Positions 8,284 through 15,296 of a DNA stretch of 43,394 nt are shown here, piece by piece; within the stretch, counting starts at the first letter, position 1, and each line of letters opens with the position of its first letter. The notes below the pieces were generated by a model. It did not search any database. It saw only the letters and a list, made by a program, of their open reading frames with translations, and was not told where the DNA came from. A program made the position numbers and the translations under genes. Origin of the DNA: CAZVPZ01 sp964629245 (GTDB lineage Archaea; Nanohalarchaeota; Nanosalinia; Nanosalinales; Nanosalinaceae); assembly GCA_964629245.1 (NCBI GenBank), contig CAZVPZ010000005.1, positions 1 to 43,394 of the forward strand, given 5' to 3'.

Positions 8284-9521
8284 GTTTCCACTATTTTTTC
8301 TCTTGGGAAAAGGTCCCGATCTACACTGGTTGGGATCTCGTCCAGAATGTCGATTCTCCCATTGAAGCTGTCGCTCACCCTGTTCTTCCTTTCCTTTATC
8401 CTCTCAAGGGCGGAATCACCTACCTTGCCATGCTCATTGAGCTGTTCGGCAAAGTCGGCCCAGTCAGAGCCTATGAACCACCGCGGCTTGTCTGTGTAAC
8501 CGACAAACTCGGGGTCGAAGAATACCTTGGCGGTCTCCCTACCGGGTATTCTTTCATCCGCGAACTCGTCCTCCCTGTCGAAGCAGGTCACCAGGTTCAG
8601 GCCCTCCAGGGTGCCGTAAAGCGCTGCCATCTGATTCTCGTCCGCCTCCCCGTAGAGACCGCCGTCCATCGACTTGTCCCACCACGGCCTTATAGCAAAG
8701 GCCATATCATCGTACATATCGGCTATAACGACGTTGTAGGGGAATACGGGTGACGCAAGTTCGTTGTTCATTATCTGTTCGTTCACGCCGTCTTCCTTGT
8801 GGAAAGCCGAGTTCAATAGAAGTTCCGGTATCATGGTTATACCTCCTTCAAAGTCTCCCGGATCGTAGGAGGAAGTTCCCATGGATCTGTAAAGGTCGTC
8901 ATCGTGTGAGTTCCTATTGAAGTGCTTGCCGTGGGCAGCTAGCCGGGAAAGTATATCAGTTGGTCCAAGTTCGTAGGAGCTCTCCTCGCCACTCCCAGGA
9001 TTTCTGCCCTCAACGGCGAAACTGTCCTGGCTGCCGCGGCTGTAGGACCATCCATGAGCGTCTAGAGCGGTCTCTACCGCGTCAGGTCCGTTTTCTCCGA
9101 CATCGAGGTAGTGGCTCCACTCACGGACAGCAAGCGTCGTTGAACCGTCGTAGCGCCCCTTCATGATGTTTGGCGCCGTCTGGACCTGGTCAAAACGGAA
9201 ATCGGTCCGTGGGACCAGCTCTACCGTTTTAACTCCTGTAGGCGTCTTTATATCCATCTCGGCCGTCACATCCTCAAGCGATTCCAGCCAGTCGTCGTAG
9301 TCATCATCCGCCTTGGAACTCTTGTCTTCATTGTTGCTCCGCCCCATAGACCCGGAGTGCATGGCCGAGCCGCCGTAATCCTGGTTCTCGATGCATTCAT
9401 CGACGAAGCCGTAAAACCTGTCTCTGACTGTTCTAAGGTCCGTCTCGCGGATGTCTCCGCCCTCCTCCAAGTAGACATCAACATCCTCTATCTGACGTAG
9501 TTCGGAGGGTTCTAGAAGCAT
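8274..9521 (-). CDS. Orphan acidic protein with polymerase-beta nucleotidyltransferase-like motifs
   Basis: I do not recognise a named family. Starting at the ATG at 9521 (MLLEPSELRQ) the product is 415 aa; the TATA-like GATAAAAAAG (9545-9554, minus strand) supports this leaderless start over an upstream one at 9593. Around residues 57-79, SGSMGRSNNEDKSSK followed by ADDDYD fits the nucleotidyltransferase pattern G-S-x9-13-D-x-D, and KTVELVPRTD about 25 residues later resembles the third-carboxylate strand (as in vDvvP of CCA-adding and OAS-type enzymes). Length is close to archaeal CCA-adding enzyme, but I see no other similarity. Function remains unknown; the motif reading is inference. Confidence 0.7.
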   Translation of the reverse strand: MLLEPSELRQIEDVDVYLEEGGDIRETDLRTVRDRFYGFVDECIENQDYGGSAMHSGSMGRSNNEDKSSKADDDYDDWLESLEDVTAEMDIKTPTGVKTVELVPRTDFRFDQVQTAPNIMKGRYDGSTTLAVREWSHYLDVGENGPDAVETALDAHGWSYSRGSQDSFAVEGRNPGSGEESSYELGPTDILSRLAAHGKHFNRNSHDDDLYRSMGTSSYDPGDFEGGITMIPELLLNSAFHKEDGVNEQIMNNELASPVFPYNVVIADMYDDMAFAIRPWWDKSMDGGLYGEADENQMAALYGTLEGLNLVTCFDREDEFADERIPGRETAKVFFDPEFVGYTDKPRWFIGSDWADFAEQLNEHGKVGDSALERIKERKNRVSDSFNGRIDILDEIPTSVDRDLFPREKIVETRV

Positions 9522-9628
9522 ATTATTACTGTATAGTAAACACACTTTTTTATCCTTTTCCCCGGCGTTTCTCCCTCTCTCCAGACCAGACACCCTGTTT
9601 TAAACATTGGCATCTCATATGGAACCCA

Positions 9629-11665
9629 ATGGAAACAACAGTGATGATCGGAGAAAAGCCGAAAGTGGCTGGGAGGATAGCCAACGCCCTTGGGAACTAC
9701 TCCATCGAGGAGAACCGTGGCGTCAAGAACTACGTCATAGAGACCGACTCCCGGAAGATAGTTATCGCCCCTGCCGTGGGACACGTCTTCAACCTTGAGC
9801 AGACGGAAGATGGCTGGGACTACCCTGTATTCGATGTCGAGTGGGTTCCTATCTTCGAGACGGAGGATGGCGCGGACTACGTAAAGAAGTACTACAATAA
9901 CCTCAAGGACCAGCTGGAAGACGCGGACAGCTACATCAACGCATGCGACTTCGACCTGGAGGGGAGCGTGATCGGGGCCAACATCATAAAGAATATCGCA
10001 GACGCTCCCGACGAGCGTATCGCGAGGATGAAGTTCTCTACACTCACCGCAAGCGATCTGCGGGACGCGTTCGACGACCTCGAGTCGTTTGATCGGGGTA
10101 TGACCGACGCCGGACTGACGCGGCACGTCCTCGACTTCTACTACGGTATCAACGTTTCACGGGCGTTGATGAAGGCGGTCAGGAAGAACGACCGTTACCA
10201 GACATTGAGCACCGGCCGTGTCCAGGGGCCCGCATTGAAGATACTCGCGGAGAAGGAGCGTGAGATACGCGCTTTTGAACCCGACCCTTACTGGGAGATA
10301 TTCCTGCATCACCGGGAGTTCGACGCCAAGCTGGTGCACGATGATGGAGACCGAATCTGGGACGAGGATGTGGCGAACGACCTATTTGACGAGGTGAAGG
10401 ACGAGGACGAGACCGTGGTGTCGAACATCGATGTCAACAACTACAAGCACAACCCTCCCGTCCCGTTCAACCTGACAGGCTTGCAGTCAGAGGCCTCGAG
10501 CCAGTTCAACATCTCGCCCAAACGGACCCAGTCGCTCGCACAGTCCCTCTACGAGGACGGCCTGATATCCTACCCGAGAACCGAGTCACAGAAGCTCCCG
10601 GTCAAGATAGGATACAAGCAGATACTCAAGAAGCTGAAGGGCCAGAAACAGTACACCGAACTCGCGGAAAAGGTGCTGGAAAAGGACGAGATGTACCCGC
10701 GGCAGGGCAAGAAAAAGGATGAGGCCCACCCCGCGATATACCCGACGGGAGAGTCGTCCTCCGGGCTTTCGAAGCAGGAGAGGAAGATATACGACCTCAT
10801 CGTGAAGAGGTTCTTCGCCGTGTTCGGTAAACCCGCGAAGCGGCGGACGCTCACCCTGACGCTCGACGTTGACGGCTACGCGTTCACGGCCAAGTCGAAG
10901 GTCACCGTGGAGCGGAACTGGTTCGAGCTATACGACCCCTATGTGCGGGTTGAAGAGGCAGAACTGCCCGAACTCGAGGAGGGTGAGGTGCTCAAGGTCG
11001 AGGGATTCGAACTCGAGGAGAAGGAGACACAGCCACCTAACCGTCACTCCCAGAGCGGGATAGTCAACGAACTCGAGAAGCGGAACCTAGGGACGAAAGC
11101 CACGAGGGCACAGATAGTCGACAGGCTCTATAACCGGAACTTTATAGATAACGAGCCCATAGAGGTCACAGAGCTCGGTCTTGCCGTGGTCGACACGCTT
11201 GAGAAGCACTGTCCCGATGTCCTGTCCGAGGAGCTGACCCGGGAGTTCGAGGAGAAGATGGAGGCCATAAAGAACGGCGAGGAGACCTCCGAAGAGGTCA
11301 TAGAGGACGCGAGAGAGGAGCTTGAGGAACTACTGGACCAGTTCAAGGGGCTTGAGAGGGAGATAGGCGCGGAGCTTGTAGAGGCGGTTGACACCCACCG
11401 GGAGAAAAAACGGCAACTCGGGCCCTGCGACCAGTGCGAGGAGGGAACCCTCCGTATCATCAAGACCAAGAAGGGGCGTTTCGTGGGATGCAGCAACTAC
11501 CCTGACTGCGAGAACAGCTATCCTCTCCCGAAAAACGGCAAGATAGAGTCGGTGGACGAAACGTGTGAGGAGTGCAATACACCCAAGATAAAGGTCATAA
11601 GGAAGGGTAAACGACCGTATACGATGTGTATAGACCCCGACTGCCCCACGAAGGACGACTGGTAG
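9629..11665 (+). CDS. topA: DNA topoisomerase I, type IA, with C-terminal zinc ribbons
   Basis: Relaxes negative supercoils through a 5'-phosphotyrosine intermediate. Visible features in the 678-aa protein: N-terminal Toprim domain with GEKPKVAGRIA and the acidic ACDFDLEGSVIG (metal site), the active-site block YEDGLISYPRTES (catalytic Tyr near residue 318), HPAIYPTG, and two C-terminal Cys4 zinc ribbons (CDQCEEG, CSNYPDC; then CEECNTP, CIDPDC). GTTTTAAAC at 9597-9605 lies 24-32 bp upstream of the ATG, indicating a leaderless start. Length and domain order are typical of archaeal topoisomerase I/III-like enzymes. It is not a reverse gyrase, as no helicase domain is present. Confidence 0.95.
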   Translation: METTVMIGEKPKVAGRIANALGNYSIEENRGVKNYVIETDSRKIVIAPAVGHVFNLEQTEDGWDYPVFDVEWVPIFETEDGADYVKKYYNNLKDQLEDADSYINACDFDLEGSVIGANIIKNIADAPDERIARMKFSTLTASDLRDAFDDLESFDRGMTDAGLTRHVLDFYYGINVSRALMKAVRKNDRYQTLSTGRVQGPALKILAEKEREIRAFEPDPYWEIFLHHREFDAKLVHDDGDRIWDEDVANDLFDEVKDEDETVVSNIDVNNYKHNPPVPFNLTGLQSEASSQFNISPKRTQSLAQSLYEDGLISYPRTESQKLPVKIGYKQILKKLKGQKQYTELAEKVLEKDEMYPRQGKKKDEAHPAIYPTGESSSGLSKQERKIYDLIVKRFFAVFGKPAKRRTLTLTLDVDGYAFTAKSKVTVERNWFELYDPYVRVEEAELPELEEGEVLKVEGFELEEKETQPPNRHSQSGIVNELEKRNLGTKATRAQIVDRLYNRNFIDNEPIEVTELGLAVVDTLEKHCPDVLSEELTREFEEKMEAIKNGEETSEEVIEDAREELEELLDQFKGLEREIGAELVEAVDTHREKKRQLGPCDQCEEGTLRIIKTKKGRFVGCSNYPDCENSYPLPKNGKIESVDETCEECNTPKIKVIRKGKRPYTMCIDPDCPTKDDW

Positions 11666-11699
11666 ACCTGTTATAAGTTTTGGGTAACAAAAACTCCGT

Positions 11700-12317
11700 A
11701 TGTCAGATATGCGCGGCTTTGTGGAGTCCTACCTCGAGGGCTGGGATGCAGAAAGCAGGGAAAGGATAGAAGGGTACGATAACCGGGCCTCCGCCGAGGA
11801 CGACGCCAGTGTTCTCGGGGATGAGGTCGAGGTCGATTTCTTGGACGAACGAAGGTTCCTGGCCGAAAGGCTAGGCATCAGGACAGACGAGTACAGTGAA
11901 AGAAGGGAGTATCCCGACAGCCTGGCGGTCGAGACAGGCGGAACCACTGTGGAGTTCGCCTCCACGCCGAAAAGAGCGGTCATAACAGGAGAGGGGATGA
12001 GTTACGGCGAACTTGTGCAGCTGGATTACCCGATGGATATACTTTTCCAGACCGATACTCCAGACGAAGTAGAGGTGCACCGGGACCCCTCAGAAACCGG
12101 ACTGGAGACGAGGGATAGAGCCGCCGGCAGAGTCGCAGATAAGACCCGACTGGAAGGATGCGAGGGAACGAGAGCCTACCAGCTTGCTGTCATACAGGAC
12201 GACAGCGGACGCTACCGGCTCCACGTTTCTCCCTCAGAGACCGAACTGGAGTTGACAGGATACGACGAGGGGGTGGTGCATCTGCTAGACGAGCTTCATC
12301 CCCACATCGATATCTAG
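11700..12317 (+). CDS. Unknown acidic protein (205 aa)
   Basis: No family recognised. It is soluble, strongly acidic and without signal peptide or membrane helix. The N-terminal third is helical and charged (FVESYLEGWDAESRERIE), the middle predicts beta strands (SLAVETGGTTVEFAST, KRAVITGEGMSYGELV) and the C-terminus ends VVHLLDELHPHIDI. TTATAAGT at 11671-11678 is 22-29 bp upstream of the ATG, so it has its own promoter. Codon use is like neighbouring genes. Its stop codon shares the palindrome CTAG with the convergent aminopeptidase gene. Confidence 0.7.
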   Translation: MSDMRGFVESYLEGWDAESRERIEGYDNRASAEDDASVLGDEVEVDFLDERRFLAERLGIRTDEYSERREYPDSLAVETGGTTVEFASTPKRAVITGEGMSYGELVQLDYPMDILFQTDTPDEVEVHRDPSETGLETRDRAAGRVADKTRLEGCEGTRAYQLAVIQDDSGRYRLHVSPSETELELTGYDEGVVHLLDELHPHIDI

Positions 12318-13267
12318 TCTTCAAGGAAAACAGGTTCGCCTTTATCGAGCATCTTTCTGTCGCCGAAGTGCACAGTAGGTGACTCGCACACCGCATCCCA
12401 GTGGATGTCGCACTTCGTATGCCTCCGATGGTTCTTCGAGAAGTAGTGGGAGTTGTCTCCAAATGCTATATGGACAGTCCCGAGAACCTTCTCATCCTGC
12501 AGCACGCTGCCTATAAGCTTGGCCTCGGGATTTGCCCCGAACCCGAACTCCGCGATGTTCTTGACGCACTCCATGTCCTTCAACTCCTTGGTGAGCCTTG
12601 AGACCTCCGCCGTAACGTCGTTTACCTCGACGACCCGGGAATCCTCTATCTCCACCTCAGTACCCGGAGGCGCCCACGGGAAGTGGTCGATAACGAGAGT
12701 TCCCTCGCCTTCCGTCACGCCACCGTGGGTCTCTCCCGCAGGAAGGTTGCCGAAGTCCCCGGGGTTGTGGAGCAGCCCGGTGTCCATCTCGAAAGACTCC
12801 TTCTCCACCGTGAACTCGAGGTCTGTACCAGACGACGTCCTGATAGTGACACGCTGGCCGTCCTCAAGCTCCTTGTAAATCTTTTCGCATATTTCCCTGA
12901 CGCGGTAGTAGTCCGCCTGTAGAGAAGTGTTCCATATCTCCTTGTTTATACCAGGCATGGTAGCGCCGCGGGCGCCGTTCTCCACCGCGTTCAGTACCGC
13001 GTCGGTGTGCGATATCGATTTTGTTGTGGGGGCAAGGAAGACATCTGCATCGAGTAGCGCCTCGGCGATGTACTGCGGGGGCTCAGTCCCCGAGTTCTCG
13101 GGCTCATCGTAATTGTGGTACTCCAGCTCCGCGACCTCTTCTATAACCTCCTTCAGCGCGTCGACAAGTTCCTGATCGTTTCCATCGTTGACAAGAACGA
13201 CTTTTTCGCCACTGCTTATTCCCAGGCACTGCTCGACTATAGTTTCAGCTCCGTCTCTCAGACTCAT
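12314..13267 (-). CDS. M29-family aminopeptidase
   Basis: Metal-dependent aminopeptidase (AmpS/leucyl aminopeptidase II type), cytoplasmic peptide turnover. The 317-aa protein has the N-terminal Rossmann-like domain (GEKVVLVNDGNDQELVDAL) and C-terminal metal residues: Glu in NIAEFGFGANPEAKL, His in GTVHIAFGDN, and the HTKCDIHWDAV segment, all expected for the di-metal M29 site. It is somewhat shorter than many bacterial members (about 400 aa), similar to archaeal forms. An A-rich TATA-like element (about 13291-13300) precedes the ATG. It ends tail to tail with the preceding plus-strand gene. Confidence 0.85.
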   Translation of the reverse strand: MSLRDGAETIVEQCLGISSGEKVVLVNDGNDQELVDALKEVIEEVAELEYHNYDEPENSGTEPPQYIAEALLDADVFLAPTTKSISHTDAVLNAVENGARGATMPGINKEIWNTSLQADYYRVREICEKIYKELEDGQRVTIRTSSGTDLEFTVEKESFEMDTGLLHNPGDFGNLPAGETHGGVTEGEGTLVIDHFPWAPPGTEVEIEDSRVVEVNDVTAEVSRLTKELKDMECVKNIAEFGFGANPEAKLIGSVLQDEKVLGTVHIAFGDNSHYFSKNHRRHTKCDIHWDAVCESPTVHFGDRKMLDKGEPVFLED

Positions 13268-13338
13268 CTCTGTACTATTCTCCGGGCGCTAATTTTTTCA
13301 TTCTGAACCCTACATAAAGGAAAGGAAGAAAAGGGAGA

Positions 13339-13632
13339 TCAGAGGGACGGGTTCTCCATGTTGGTCCAGTCAGGCGGGGTGTGTTCGACATCGCGCAGAG
13401 TTTCCTCTGTGTACCCTCCGTCTGTAGCTACTTTGCCCCTGTAGACTCCAGGCTCATCGCCGAGGACATGCCCAAGGGCTTCACTGTCGACTTCACCGTA
13501 GTCAGGAACCTGCTCATAATCTCTCTCCCTGCCCTGGTTCACGCCGGACCCGGACTCGGAGCCGGGATCAAGCACGCCAAAGGCATCGGGATTCAACATG
13601 CCCCCGAGAACAGTTTCTCTATCAGGCGCCAT
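13339..13632 (-). CDS. Unknown acidic protein (97 aa), last gene of micro-operon B
   Basis: No family recognised. Hydrophilic, Gly/Asp/Glu-rich and probably partly disordered. A strong ribosome site GGAGGTGA lies 8 nt before the ATG. Segments DYGEV, HVLGD and ATDGGY recall DVGEV, RVFGD and RADGGY in the same order in the 145-aa protein of micro-operon C (14516-14953), suggesting distant relatedness. The gene overlaps the preceding 20-aa ORF. No cysteines, signal peptide or membrane segment are present. Confidence 0.6.
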   Translation of the reverse strand: MAPDRETVLGGMLNPDAFGVLDPGSESGSGVNQGRERDYEQVPDYGEVDSEALGHVLGDEPGVYRGKVATDGGYTEETLRDVEHTPPDWTNMENPSL

Positions 13633-13684
13633 CTAGTTTCTCACCTCCTCTCGAATCTCTAAACGGGTTTTCAGATCCAATCAT
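13622..13684 (-). CDS. Possible 20-aa coupled micro-ORF
   Basis: Encodes MIGSENPFRDSRGGEKLDGA. The ATG overlaps the stop of the 159-aa gene as ATGA, and its end overlaps the start of the 97-aa gene by 11 bp. It would thus bridge the two genes by continuous translation. It may be a real peptide or merely a coupling device whose body contains the next gene's ribosome site. Confidence 0.35.
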   Translation of the reverse strand: MIGSENPFRDSRGGEKLDGA

Positions 13685-14160
13685 TCTTTCCCAGCCTCCT
13701 CCAGTTCCAGGACCGTGTTCGGTTTCTGGATTGACGGCCGGCCTACCGGGAAGTGCTCAAACGTGTTGTGGCCGCTGACCCCCTCTAGAGAGAAAACCTG
13801 CCTGTAATCTTCAGGGCTGTAATCCCTGAACAGGTCCGTTACTCGGCCCTGATAACTGCCGTCCTGGGTTTCTACCCGGACCCGCTCGCCTTCCTCGACC
13901 TCGACAGGGTCTCCACCATTCGGTTCCAGAGCCTCGACTCCCTGCCTGACACCCATGCTCCTGAGCCATTCGTCCGTCTCTTCCTTGTCTTTCACCCAGT
14001 GAGACGAGTCGTAGGGCCTGTTGGGGCCGCGGCCGTTGGGCGATCTCCGGTGGAACTGGTACTCATCGTCATCCAGTTTTGTGACTCTCAGGGTGCTCCC
14101 TTCAGCGAAATCCCGGCCGACGTATTCACCGTCGCCGGCACGGACGGTGTGGAGGTTCAC
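13681..14160 (-). CDS. Unknown protein with beta-rich, SH3-like segments (159 aa), micro-operon B
   Basis: Starts at GTG 14160 with a near-perfect ribosome site GGAGGTG six bases upstream; an in-frame TGA just further up excludes a longer form. The middle and C-terminal parts predict short beta strands (VEVEEGERVRVETQDGSYQG, VFSLEGVSGHNTFEHF) reminiscent of small SH3-like barrels, but I cannot name a family. A motif P-Y-D-S-S-H-W-V resembles P-H-D-E-S...R-W-V in the 145-aa protein of micro-operon C. The GTG overlaps the stop of the preceding 25-aa ORF (GTGA). No membrane segment. Confidence 0.65.
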   Translation of the reverse strand: MNLHTVRAGDGEYVGRDFAEGSTLRVTKLDDDEYQFHRRSPNGRGPNRPYDSSHWVKDKEETDEWLRSMGVRQGVEALEPNGGDPVEVEEGERVRVETQDGSYQGRVTDLFRDYSPEDYRQVFSLEGVSGHNTFEHFPVGRPSIQKPNTVLELEEAGKE

Positions 14161-14234
14161 TTTCCCACCTCCCTGTCTCTGTCAAGGGTTTTGGAGTGCT
14201 GTTCCACGCCTGAGTTGTAGCTCTTTGTCGTCAT
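14157..14234 (-). CDS. 25-aa coupled micro-ORF of operon B (S-K-T motif)
   Basis: Begins MTTKSYNSGVEQHSKTLD and ends in the GTGA overlap with the 159-aa gene. A ribosome-site-like GGGGATGAT precedes the ATG by about 6 bases. Aligned without gaps to the 26-aa ORF at the equivalent position in operon C, it shares Ser5, Ser14-Lys15-Thr16 and conservative Leu/Met and Asp/Glu after it. Equal length, position and coupling argue that it is a real conserved peptide. Confidence 0.5.
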   Translation of the reverse strand: MTTKSYNSGVEQHSKTLDRDREVGK

Positions 14235-14277
14235 GTAGTATCATCCCCGGAAGAAGAGAGAAGCCTCGAGGACTGGC

Positions 14278-14439
14278 CTATCCGATAATAATCGAAATCA
14301 GGACAATCGATATGGCAGAGACTAGGTGGTCAAAATTTCCAGAAAACCCGTTAGAACAGCACTTCAACTCATTTGAAAGCGAAAGATTTCGGTTCTCAGA
14401 CCTCGGAGTATTTCCGAAGCCCTTCGATAAAACGTCCAC
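14278..14439 (-). CDS. Possible 53-aa C-terminally membrane-anchored protein, GTG start, operon B
   Basis: Opens at GTG (MDVLSKGFGN) inside the GGTGGACG motif of the leader micro-ORF, in another frame. A polar Ser/Asn-rich stretch containing a Cys pair (KCCSN) is followed by a hydrophobic segment LVSAISIVLISIIIG directly before the stop, as in tail-anchored proteins. The ORF at the same place in operon C also starts MD and ends in a hydrophobic tail. Codon use is more AT-rich than in neighbours. No ribosome site precedes the GTG, so the start is weak. Confidence 0.4.
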   Translation of the reverse strand: MDVLSKGFGNTPRSENRNLSLSNELKCCSNGFSGNFDHLVSAISIVLISIIIG

Positions 14440-14464
14440 CCTGAGTTGAAGCAGCGGATTTCAT
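14396..14464 (-). CDS. 22-aa leaderless micro-ORF with GGR motif, operon B
   Basis: Starts MKSAASTQGGRFIEG, then seven more residues. The ATG lies exactly 36 bases after the first base of CCTTTATAAA, the same spacing as its counterpart in operon C, and no other gene uses this promoter first. GGR is preceded by seven residues plus Met in both copies, followed by F/V, I/L and Glu. This fits a translated leaderless peptide at the head of the operon. Confidence 0.5.
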   Translation of the reverse strand: MKSAASTQGGRFIEGLRKYSEV

Positions 14465-14490
14465 CGTATCCTAGTTTTTGGTATCAAATG

Positions 14491-14500
14491 TTTATAAAGG
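14491..14500 (-). promoter_or_regulatory. TATA element of micro-operon B
   Basis: CCTTTATAAA on the minus strand, just downstream of the stop of micro-operon C's last gene. It places the transcript start at about the ATG at 14464. Identical in its ten bases to the promoter of operon C. Confidence 0.6.
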
Positions 14501-14515
14501 AAATGGAGGGAGGAA

Positions 14516-14953
14516 CTACACGGGAAAGTCTCCCATGTAGGCCTTGTCCTCTTCTTCCACTTGCCGGGGTTCGACAAAGCTGGGCTGACCGCCGACAGGG
14601 ATGGCTGTATCGTAGCCGCCGTCGGCCCTGTAAGGTTCGTCGCCTTCTTCTACATCGTCGGCCATGAAATCCCCGAAGACCCTCATGACTTCCTCGAAGT
14701 CGGCTTTGCCTTCCTCTACTTCACCGACATCGTAGCCGTCGCCTTCGATACCGTGAACCCAGCGGCCGTACTCCGGGCTCTCATCGTGGGGTTTCTTGCC
14801 CTCAGGCCTGGAATCCGTTCCACTGTGACGGGATCCGTTGGGCGGAGGAGACGTGTCCACCAGGTTCCTGTTGACCGGATTGTCGTATACCTCGCTCCAT
14901 CTCCGGGCCGATTCCACTCTCGGATCGATATCCGGAGTTCCGTGGCCTTCCAT
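14516..14953 (-). CDS. Unknown acidic, probably disordered protein (145 aa), micro-operon C
   Basis: No family recognised. The first half is Pro/Gly/Ser/His-rich and disordered-looking (SPPPNGSRHSGTDSRPEGKK), the second half acidic with a helix (ADFEEVMRVFGDFMADDVEE) and the motif RADGGYDT. The ATG shares one base with the TGA of the preceding 26-aa ORF (TGATG), so translation is coupled. Segments resemble parts of both the 159-aa and the 97-aa proteins of operon B, as if those two domains are joined here; this is a tentative reading by eye. Confidence 0.62.
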   Translation of the reverse strand: MEGHGTPDIDPRVESARRWSEVYDNPVNRNLVDTSPPPNGSRHSGTDSRPEGKKPHDESPEYGRWVHGIEGDGYDVGEVEEGKADFEEVMRVFGDFMADDVEEGDEPYRADGGYDTAIPVGGQPSFVEPRQVEEEDKAYMGDFPV

Positions 14954-15033
14954 CAGATCTCGGCCTCCATCACGGCTGTTTCCATGGTTTTGGATCCTGT
15001 TTGCGTAGTTGTGGTGTGGCTGTGTTGTTTCAT
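14953..15033 (-). CDS. 26-aa coupled micro-ORF of operon C (S-K-T motif)
   Basis: Begins MKQHSHTTTTQTGSKTMETA and ends at TGATG with the 145-aa gene. A clear ribosome site GAGGTGA precedes the ATG by about 8 bases, so this ORF is likely translated. It corresponds to the 25-aa ORF of operon B in position, length and SKT motif. Thr-rich and without hydrophobic segment. Confidence 0.52.
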   Translation of the reverse strand: MKQHSHTTTTQTGSKTMETAVMEAEI

Positions 15034-15082
15034 AGAGTGATTCACCTCGAAAATCAGAAACGAGAAGTGAACACTGCGCCTC

Positions 15083-15223
15083 TTACAGCAGCAGTGACAG
15101 TAGCAGGATAAGAGCTAGAGTGCTAAACGAAGCAACTGAAACCGAAGACGTACGTGGTGAAACTTTCGGAACCTTAGAACTATAACTCGAAGAACCGGAG
15201 CTACTGCTCCAGAACGCGTCCAC
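15083..15223 (-). CDS. Possible 46-aa Ser-rich protein with C-terminal membrane tail, operon C
   Basis: Opens at GTG (MDAFWSSSSGSSSYSSK) overlapping the leader micro-ORF in another frame; an upstream in-frame ATG at 15262 is closer to the TATA than a transcript start allows. A Ser-rich polar part is followed by STLALILLLSLLL and an immediate stop. The layout matches the operon B counterpart (MD start, polar part, hydrophobic end), though sequence identity is low. The start lacks a ribosome site. Confidence 0.42.
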   Translation of the reverse strand: MDAFWSSSSGSSSYSSKVPKVSPRTSSVSVASFSTLALILLLSLLL

Positions 15224-15248
15224 CCGGGATTGTGGTGGTCGGTGCCAT
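15201..15248 (-). CDS. 15-aa leaderless micro-ORF with GGR motif, operon C
   Basis: Encodes MAPTTTIPGGRVLEQ. The ATG is 36 bases from the start of CCTTTATAAA, and the GGGTGGACG string begins 23 bases after the A of ATG, both identical to operon B. The peptide aligns without gaps to MKSAASTQGGRFIEG. This double constraint, promoter spacing and frame, is the main evidence that it is real. Confidence 0.5.
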   Translation of the reverse strand: MAPTTTIPGGRVLEQ

Positions 15249-15274
15249 ACTATCTTCACCATTGAAAGGAATCA

Positions 15275-15284
15275 TTTATAAAGG
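15275..15284 (-). promoter_or_regulatory. TATA element of micro-operon C
   Basis: CCTTTATAAA on the minus strand, immediately after the radB stop codon. It would place transcription start near 15250, at the ATG of the 15-aa peptide. Confidence 0.6.
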
Positions 15285-15296
15285 TTTCCAGATGCG

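Noticed and set aside
14311..14449. Plus-strand 45-aa ORF (MAETRWSKFPENP...) opposite micro-operon B
   Set aside because: It lies antisense to ORFs supported by the parallel layout of operon C; no convincing ribosome site and no counterpart in the other block.
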